Below are positions 58,271 through 64,000 of a DNA stretch of 64,000 bases, piece after piece. A program made the translations under genes and the position numbers. The stretch's first letter is position 1; every line of letters starts with the position of its first letter. This DNA is from Farysia itapuensis. Taxonomy: Eukaryota > Basidiomycota > Ustilaginomycetes > Ustilaginales > Ustilaginaceae. The stretch spans positions 1-64,000 of the forward strand of contig JALBYC010000028.1 of assembly GCA_023212645.1 (NCBI GenBank), read 5' to 3'. The notes below the pieces were generated by a model. That model had not been told where the DNA came from. It saw only the letters and a list, made by a program, of their open reading frames with translations, and ran no database searches.

Positions 58271-58300
58271 AAAGTATAGGAGGTCAGTCTAGATGTGAGG

Positions 58301-59505
58301 TCAGGGAGAAATGCTCTGAGATGCTGGTGGCGAGTCTGTCGGCAGAGACTGGCTGATGTGTGAGCCTTTCCGCATCAAGGCCGATTTACCTGAAGTGCGC
58401 CGACCGGTCATCTCCTCCAGCTTGCGAAGATTAGATTCTGTGAGACGAGTGAGCTCTTTCCATTCAGGATCGGTATCCAGCTTCTCCGCAAAGCTCTTTA
58501 CACCTTTGAGCTGCTCCACGACTTTACTTCTGTAGGGGCCGAGCATCCACCTCTTCATGCCATGGAGGATATACACCAATCGGACTCGATCGACGAAATC
58601 TTCAATATGAAGAGGCCTACGGAGCACAGGGACGAGATGCTATTGTAACGTCAAGATCAGTGATTGATTCAGAACTGTAGGTTAGCTCCAAGACTCACCA
58701 CGTCCGTACTTCCGGAAGCCCTTTGACTAACGGCAAGGTCTCTGTAGGCCACGTAGACCTGCCATTGTGAGCCAGCGCTCGCGAAAGCAGCAACGCAACG
58801 CTGGTAAGGCACCTTGCTTAGCTCGGTCAGCTCGGCAAGAGCTGCGAGAGCTCTGGCTACCCCAACTGCTGCTTGGTTCTCTGCCCAAAAAATCGTTTCC
58901 ATGCCATCCCTGGCCTCGTGAATGAGGCACGGGTAGGCAAGGTTCCTGCGGTAGGTCAGAAAAGTATATTTCAAGCGGACACCAGGCTTGTCAATCAGGT
59001 CCTCGATATCATTGCGCCCGAACTCTGTCAGAGCTTCTGTGTTCAGACCTACGCTGTAGTCAGGTCGAGGGTTCTCCAGAATGCCGGTTGCTTCAGAGTG
59101 CCAAGTCCACTTTCCCCCGTATGATGCTAACAACGGTCCGTCTTCTCCTAGTTTACCACCGACTGTACTTAAGAGCTTGAGGTTGACATCAAACAACCAT
59201 GGCCTCTCATTGATAGTAAAATAGTCCTCGATCAGACTGGTTTTCACCTTTCGCGCATCTTCAACAGCTATTTGCAGCTCCCTGATATCTGCTTCCGGTA
59301 AATTTGATGGGGAGAGTTGACCTGTTTCGTCCATAGAGGTGTGTGGCCAAGGCCAGGTAGACAGGAGGGTAACGAGGTCTTCTGCGGGTTTAGGCGTTGG
59401 AACACCATACCGGTCGAAGTAGATGCCAGCACGCTTCAGTTCCCATACTCGGAAAGCAGGATCTGCTGCTTCATCAAAGGAGCTTTCAGAGCCAAAATCG
59501 CTCAT
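58301..59505 (-). CDS. Tandem-family gene, copy 1; degenerate PD-(D/E)XK nuclease-like
   Basis: Two exons: 59505-58699 (269 codons) and 58639-58301, with a 59-base intron (GTGAGT to ATAG), phase 0. The 381-residue product is soluble with no signal peptide. Landmarks shared with copy 2 are RPD (Asp149), YPCLIHEAR (Glu197), WAENQAAV (about 207-214), QVYVAYRD (about 249) and, across the splice, HLVPV then HIEDFVDRVRLVY. The order Asp, Glu in a strand, then helix with Gln, then a strand and a C-terminal helix resembles the many fungal proteins annotated as PD-(D/E)XK nuclease-like. The usual Lys of the (D/E)-x-K motif reads Arg here, so activity is doubtful. Function is unknown. Confidence 0.7.
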
Positions 59506-60011
59506 TGTATGATGAAGGTAGAGACGATGCGAGTGTGACGGTAAGCAGGGTAATTTTTGATTTGCGGTAGACCGAGTAACATCCAGCTACTATAGAAAAC
59601 AAAGTCGATTTATGACTGCTTGGACTGTTTGAACGTTTCTTGACAATATTGACCAGGTTGCACTACGGTGTCGAGCGAGTGCGGCAGGCTTACGATGGGC
59701 CCTTTGAGGCATTGTGAACGAAGCTGCAGACTTGGCTGAAACATCTTTAAATTTTTTGGTAGCTGCAGATCATCCAGCTTCTGCATGACCACGATGCAGA
59801 GTCTACGATCGTGCGACAATCGCCTTCGGTAGCAATGTTACTGGTGCAGTGCCTCGGCCGTATCGTTCGCAGTCGTGGGGATACTCAAAGGCTGAGTCAC
59901 GGTGGACTATGGCTAAAACGGGCTATGGACAATGTGCAAAAAGAAATATATAGCCTTGACAGATAAGGAGCGCCCTTTCTTGGCCCTACTCGCTTTCCCT
60001 GCTTCCAGACA
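59506..60011. other. Duplicated intergenic region between copy 1 and the MFS remnant
   Basis: This 506-base spacer is a diverged duplicate of 62662-63187. Both halves match: a stretch near 59575-59650 aligns with 62735-62810, and a promoter-like stretch near 59890-59955 aligns with 63064-63128. No coding frame is supported. Confidence 0.6.
59893..59953 (+). promoter_or_regulatory. Remnant promoter: TGAGTCA and TATA boxes
   Basis: TGAGTCA at 59893-59899 (the Gcn4/AP-1 consensus) and ATATATAG at 59946-59953 lie ahead of the broken MFS copy, 59 bases from the TATA end to its ATG. Both are kept at matching distances before the intact MFS copy. Conservation between duplicates of otherwise diverged spacer supports their being real promoter elements once. 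Confidence 0.45.
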
Positions 60012-60420
60012 ATGTCGCAATTTCCGAGAGCATCGGAAGCGGATGCTGGGGAGCGCAACAGTCTCCGCTGTGTTCCTTCGATTGCCACTGCGACCCTTCA
60101 GACCCCTTGCCAGCCACGGTCGAGAAAAGATCGCCACGAATTACTGCATATGACGCTGTCTCAGACTCAATGAACAGCGGTGGGCCCGATTGCAAGGATT
60201 CTCGATGCTGCTGTTGCCAAACAGGAGCGGATGCAAGGCATACTAATCAACCCTCTGCTCGCCATGGTGTATCTCTTGGTGTCGTCAACCACAGCAGTCT
60301 CAAAATCGTCTACGAGCTAGCAAATACTTTCCATATCACCGCCAACACTTGAGAATTATAAGTAGTGGCTACTATGTCGCCATGGCCGGGCTCATTGTTC
60401 CTTCCAGCGTGGCCAGTGCC
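60012..60420 (+). pseudogene. Frameshifted 5-prime remnant of MFS transporter gene
   Basis: The DNA is homologous to the first about 410 bases of the MFS gene at 63188. It starts with the same ATG-TCG, then the frame shifts. The segment matching SPRITAYD and SGGPDCK is in one frame (60107-60352) and the segment matching MQG-(M/I)-L-I is in another. Stops close every frame before the first membrane helices are complete. The match reaches the block equivalent to GYYVAMA and ends near 60410-60420. It is a truncated, non-functional duplicate. Confidence 0.75.
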
Positions 60421-60738
60421 AATTCCCACTGATCTATGCCAGCTTCACTCGGAAACGGAAGAGAGAAACGGCAGGAGCGAAACAGCTGGCCTGCATGCTT
60501 GCCATCCTGTCACCGTGAAGCCCGGATGATTTCGCGCCTCGGAAATGGAGCGCACTCCTGCACCTCGACGACACAGTATGTCAAACGGAAAGTAGCTCAC
60601 AGGTAGGCGCGGTGGGCAAGAATGGGTGGCTACGCACATACTTTGCGCTTGAAGAAACCCAGACCTCGTTTTCGGTATGAGCACATCTAGACAGCGTAAC
60701 TTGCATGCAGTACTGGATAAACATTTGCGGTTGCGATG
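60421..60738. other. Spacer between MFS remnant and copy 2
   Basis: This 318-base spacer shows no supportable gene. Homology to the other modules is lost here. It is the 3-prime flank of the minus-strand copy 2. Confidence 0.45.
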
Positions 60739-61834
60739 CTAGGCAGTGTCTTCAAGACTGGATACAGAATTTTGCTGACGTTGCTGCTGCAAAGTGTCCT
60801 GATAGTGATCCCAGACACGTTTCACTTGCTCATCTACTTTGGCTCGGTAAGGGCCAGTCATCCATGCCTTGATACGACCAACAACGTATGCGAGTCGCAG
60901 CCGGTCGCCGAAGTCTTCGATGCTGAGAATTCTGCTATGCACCGGCACGATATGCTGAAAATTGCGTGAGTGAGAGATTGAGAATCATGAACAATTTTTT
61001 CGCAAAGCGACTTACCACGGTGTTGTCTTCGTCTGAATCTCGGTAGGCAACATACACTCTCCACGATGAACCAGCGCTAGCGAGCAGAATGACACAATGC
61101 TGGTATGGCGTCTCGCTGAGGACGCAAAGTTCGCCGAGGATGTCAAGCGCTTGAGCCGCGCTGACAGCCGCTTGATTCTCAGCCCAGACGATGGGAGCTT
61201 GTTCGGTTTCGGCTTCGTGTATGACGCAAGGAAAGAGGAGCGGAAGAGCTGTAGAAGGACTATAAACGAGTCGGATCTGATGCGCAAGGTTCATCTTTCG
61301 GAGGTTGTTCTGTGTGAATGGCGAATGATGCGATGAAGCCGGCGCGAACGCCAGTCCAAATGCAGAGTCGGGCCGTATGTTAGACAGATCCGCAGTCCGC
61401 TTTGGTCCGGTATTCCAGGTCACCTCCGCCTCGTAAGCTAATAGCTCAGAGGGCTCAGGCTTCCTGAGTGGTCCTAGCATGACGAAGTTGATGTCGCTTT
61501 GCCACACTATCTCAGCCCTTTCACGAGCAGACTCAATGTTACTCGTGAGCACCTTGCATGCAAGATCAATTGCGGCGTGCAACTCTTTTGCCTCCTCTTC
61601 TGCCAGGTTTAAAGAGCGAAGAATGCTCACGTAGTCCTCCTCGGACTGGTGAAGTGGGTCGAAAGGCGGCAGAGTTGGCCAAACGTACAGAAGTTCGATC
61701 AGCTCAGCAGGAGTCCCCGATTTCGCGAAGCCAAAAGGCTCGAAGACGATGTTCACCGGCGCGAGCGTCGCCGCTCGGAAGTCACTACGGCGCGCTGTGC
61801 TCGCACTGGAGGTGGAAGAGCCAAGATAAGACAT
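60739..61834 (-). CDS. Tandem-family gene, copy 2; degenerate PD-(D/E)XK nuclease-like
   Basis: Two exons: 61834-61016 (273 codons) and 60954-60739, with a 61-base intron (GTAAGT to TCAG) at exactly the same place and phase as in copy 1. The product is 344 residues. Sequence identity with copy 1 is low overall but concentrated in blocks: RPDSAFGL (Asp156), FPCVIHEAE (Glu207), WAENQAAV, YQHCVILLASAGSSWRVYVAYRD, and HIVPV followed by SIEDFGDRLRLAYVV. The C-terminal tail is about 40 residues shorter than in copy 1. The lysine expected in a nuclease motif is again absent. It is an old duplicate that has been kept open, which suggests that the protein is still selected. Function is unknown. Confidence 0.7.
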
Positions 61835-62017
61835 GTTTCAACGATCGAGCTTCGTGGTTGATGTTGAAGGATGCGGGTTGGTGCAACGAAGTGGTGCACG
61901 CGTTAATTGGCGGTGCGCGTAAATCTGGGTACTGCTGGCAAGCGCTTTGCATTCACAATGTTGGTCTAGCAGTGGCCTGAGCAACGTCGAGATAGAGATT
62001 GTGCGGCACTTCTTTGA
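61835..62017. other. Promoter-side spacer of copy 2
   Basis: This short spacer lies upstream of the minus-strand copy 2 and before the duplicated 3-prime tail. I see nothing specific in it beyond a likely promoter. Confidence 0.4.
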
Positions 62018-62149
62018 CTTCTACTGCCAATTTGTCGCCAGCTGATCCGCAGAAGCTCAGCACCCCTCTCCACAGCAAGTCACCAAGAGCTGAAACACCA
62101 CCGTCGCTATGCAACACACACCAATGACTGGATTACACACATGCTTTGA
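62018..62149 (+). pseudogene. 3-prime remnant of the Ser/Thr-rich gene
   Basis: An open frame without ATG ends in the same way as the 57749-58270 gene. Both end in HRRYATHTN, then a short variable stretch and Met-Leu-stop. A Ser/Pro-rich run precedes it, like the Ser/Thr-rich part of that gene. The frame is open only from 62018, and no promoter or N-terminal hydrophobic part is present. It is best read as the duplicated tail carried along when the module was copied. Confidence 0.55.
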
Positions 62150-62173
62150 ACATCAAATGGTTTCCAAGTGAAC

Positions 62174-62661
62174 TCAGGGAGAGAAGATCCTGGATGCTGG
62201 CGGTGAGCCTACTGATAGAGACTGGCTTATATGAAAGCCTTTCAGATCTTGAGTAGTCTGGACCGAGGTGCGAGTGATTTTCTGCAGCTTACGAAGAGCA
62301 GATCTGGTGAGACGAGGGCGCTCCTTCTCTTCATCGTCAGCATCCACATTCTCGGCCAAGCGCTCTAGGCCTTTGATCTGCTCCACAATCTTGCTCCTGT
62401 AAGGCCCAAGCATGCACCTCTTCATGGATCCTTAATTCCGCTTCTCGTAGTTTCGAAGATGAGAGCGAACCTTTCTCGTCAATCGACGAATATGGCCAGG
62501 GCCAGGCCGACAGGAGGGTGATGAGCTCTTTTGCGGGCTCAGGAGTTAGAGCGCCGTACTCATCGAAGTTGATGAGCTTGGCTTTTAGGTCGTATGGAAA
62601 TTCTAGACTCGCCGCTAGGTCCAAGGAGCGTTCAGTGTCAGCGTTGCTTCTACTGTGATGT
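62174..62661 (-). pseudogene. Tandem-family copy 3, internal deletion and lost start
   Basis: The 5-prime part (about 62661-62430) matches residues 2-75 of copy 1 (KELITLLSAWPWPYSSIDE), but the ATG is replaced. The 3-prime part (62424-62174) matches the last 85 residues of copy 1 (MLGPYRSKIVEQIKG to ISQSL and PPAS). The two parts are joined directly near 62427 in different frames, so about 740 bases present in copy 1, including the intron and the whole conserved core, are missing. No functional product is expected. It is closest to copy 1, consistent with a younger duplication. Confidence 0.8.
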
Positions 62662-63187
62662 GTGAGGGATGGTTGTGATGATAGTAGGGTGATGGTTTAG
62701 TGCACAGAGAAGGAAATAATTACTCGCGGGGAGAAAAAGTAGCATCTACCATAGAAAAGAAAGTCCACTTCAGATTGCTTGCACCTTTCCAGCATTTCCT
62801 GGCGATATAGCCCAGACTCTGTACAATACCAGTACAGCGAGCATCTATAGGGTGTTTGACGAAGTACGAACGAATCTGCAAAAATGACGGAACGTGCACC
62901 GTCTTATTTTGGCGTAGCCGTAAATCAAGCAGCTCAGCGGTAGAGGAAGCTCGACCGTCGATCGAAACTATGTGCCAGCGTGAAATAGTTACACTCGTCA
63001 CCATCGCAGCTGGTCTAGTGCGTCGATCCTTCCGTACCATGTGCAGTCGCGCAAAAACTCAAAAGCTGAGTCACGGTAGACTATGGCTAAGACGGGATAT
63101 GGACGATGGGAAAAATGAATATATAGCCATGAGTGATAAGAGTGTCCCTCCATTCCGCTAATGATCACTTGCGCCGTCTTTGGGAGA
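62662..63187. other. Duplicated spacer before the MFS gene
   Basis: This 526-base spacer is homologous to 59506-60011. It contains the promoter elements described at 63067-63126. Short open frames are present but unsupported. Confidence 0.55.
63067..63126 (+). promoter_or_regulatory. Putative MFS promoter: TGAGTCA and TATA boxes
   Basis: TGAGTCA at 63067-63073 and ATATATAG at 63119-63126, the latter 62 bases before the MFS ATG. The first matches the Gcn4/AP-1 consensus, which would fit nitrogen or amino-acid control of a Dal5-type permease. Both are conserved before the broken copy at 60012. Confidence 0.5.
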
Positions 63188-64000
63188 ATGTCGAGAGCTG
63201 TGGATTTGGACGTTATCGAGAGCAACGGCTCGCGCTGTCTTACTCCGACTCCCACTACATCCGTACCTTCGGGACCCTTTTCAGTCATAGACGAGAAAGA
63301 ATCGCCAAGAATCACTGCGTATGACGTTACTTCGTGCACTTCAGCGGCACGAGACAGTGGTGGTCCCGACTGCAAGGCTTCTCGATGGCGTTTCAGCGCT
63401 GTTACCAAGCAGGACTTGATGCAAGGCATGTTAATTATACCTCCGCTCGCCATGATGTACATCTTTGGGGTTGTCAATCACAGCGGTCTGGAAATCGTCT
63501 ACGAAGTAGCACGGGACAAAGGCTTTCCTTTTCACCGCCAACACCTGAGGATCATAGATAGTGGCTACTATGTCGCCATGGCTATGCTTGCCATTCCTTC
63601 CAGCATGGTCAGCGACAGAGTCGGACCGAGATACTGGTTGCCGCTTATGACAGTACTTGGAGGCATAGCCAGTCTTCTGCTTGCGTTCGTAAGTGACTTT
63701 GCGGGAGTTTTGGTGCTTCGAATCGTTACAGGGGCCGCGTTTGCTGGAGTTCTGCCTTGCATTGTTGCAGCTCTGTTGCCCTTTTTTGGCGATACGAGAT
63801 TCGTACTGCCACTGGCTTTCGTGGTAGCAGGCGGACCGGGTCTTGCGACGTTGGTGGCTCCGATCTCGGAGCGTGTCTTTACAGATGTACCGGCTATTGG
63901 CAAAGCGCATGGGTGGCAAACAATTCCTGTAGTCGAGGGGATTCTGACCTTGGGAGCTGGAGTGATAGCGTTTGCCATTATGCCCTCGTCTCTGTTTCGC
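63188..64000 (+). CDS. MFS transporter, Dal5/allantoate permease-like, cut by window end
   Basis: An open frame of 271 codons runs from ATG 63188 to the last base without a stop, so the 3-prime part lies outside. After about 75 hydrophilic residues (with SPRITAYD and WRFSAVTKQDL), hydrophobic helices begin at MLIIPPLAMMYIFGVV. The stretch IPSSMVSDRVGPRYWLPLM matches the loop between TM2 and TM3 in the anion:cation symporter (Dal5) family, where (I/V)PSN-x(5)-(R/K)-x-GPR-x-WLP is usual. VLVLRIVTGAAFAGVLP and GKAHGWQTIPVVEG match later family blocks. Some usual residues (the Asp-Arg of TM1) are missing, so the substrate cannot be named. It may contain introns beyond the edge. Confidence 0.75.
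   Translation, partial: MSRAVDLDVIESNGSRCLTPTPTTSVPSGPFSVIDEKESPRITAYDVTSCTSAARDSGGPDCKASRWRFSAVTKQDLMQGMLIIPPLAMMYIFGVVNHSGLEIVYEVARDKGFPFHRQHLRIIDSGYYVAMAMLAIPSSMVSDRVGPRYWLPLMTVLGGIASLLLAFVSDFAGVLVLRIVTGAAFAGVLPCIVAALLPFFGDTRFVLPLAFVVAGGPGLATLVAPISERVFTDVPAIGKAHGWQTIPVVEGILTLGAGVIAFAIMPSSLFR

Noticed and set aside
58301..62661. The family genes as classical secreted smut effectors
   Set aside because: Neither intact copy has a signal peptide, and the core is a soluble, intron-split domain.
1..64000. CRISPR array, rRNA operon, or bacterial-type operons
   Set aside because: No regularly spaced repeats or rRNA sequence were seen, and introns plus eukaryotic protein families exclude a prokaryotic origin.

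Overview
The window is nuclear DNA of a filamentous or dimorphic fungus, most likely a basidiomycete smut relative (Ustilaginomycotina). The evidence is tightly packed, mostly intron-free genes, a few short GT-AG introns (58 to 118 bases), homologues of smut and yeast housekeeping genes, and a promoter with repeated copies of the nine-base pheromone response element known from Ustilago maydis. I saw no rRNA, tRNA, CRISPR array or intact transposon.

Layout. Bases 1-2383 hold no gene I can support. From 2.4 to 57.4 kb lies a conserved-looking core: a SUN-domain ER protein, diphthine synthase DPH5, ER glucosidase II alpha, a probable Sld3/Treslin replication factor, a Bud4/anillin-type PH protein, chaperonin CCT8, a subtilisin protease, the succinate/fumarate carrier SFC1, an Mrn1/Nrd1-type RNA-binding protein, transportin KAP104, a membrane-anchored vWA protein, a pinin-like protein, a Drs2-type flippase, a long coiled-coil protein, PalC, two arrestin-like proteins, a tail-anchored FHA protein of the SLMAP/Far10 type, an RRM protein, cohesin SMC3, a lipid kinase and the HDEL receptor ERD2. 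Several themes recur: ER folding and retention (SLP1-like, GLS2, ERD2), membrane traffic (flippase, arrestins), nuclear import and RNA binding, and chromosome duplication (Sld3-like, SMC3). The last two share a promoter signature of clustered ACGCG cores.

From 57.4 kb to the right edge the character changes to accessory DNA. A divergent pair of membrane-protein genes shares a promoter with two perfect and two near-perfect pheromone response elements. Beyond it is a repeatedly duplicated and partly decayed module: a two-exon gene of unknown function that resembles degenerate PD-(D/E)XK nuclease-like fungal proteins (two intact copies and one deletion pseudogene), next to a Dal5-like MFS transporter (one frameshifted 5-prime remnant, and one open copy running off the right end). 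A 3-prime remnant of the pheromone-element gene is also duplicated in frame.

The most interesting points are the pheromone-element promoter with its two unknown membrane proteins, the duplicated nuclease-like family, the matching MBF-type promoters of the Sld3-like gene and SMC3, and a 47-base poly-C run inside an ERD2 intron. Starts were set by hand at the first sensible ATG, because many reading frames extend upstream from TTG or GTG.
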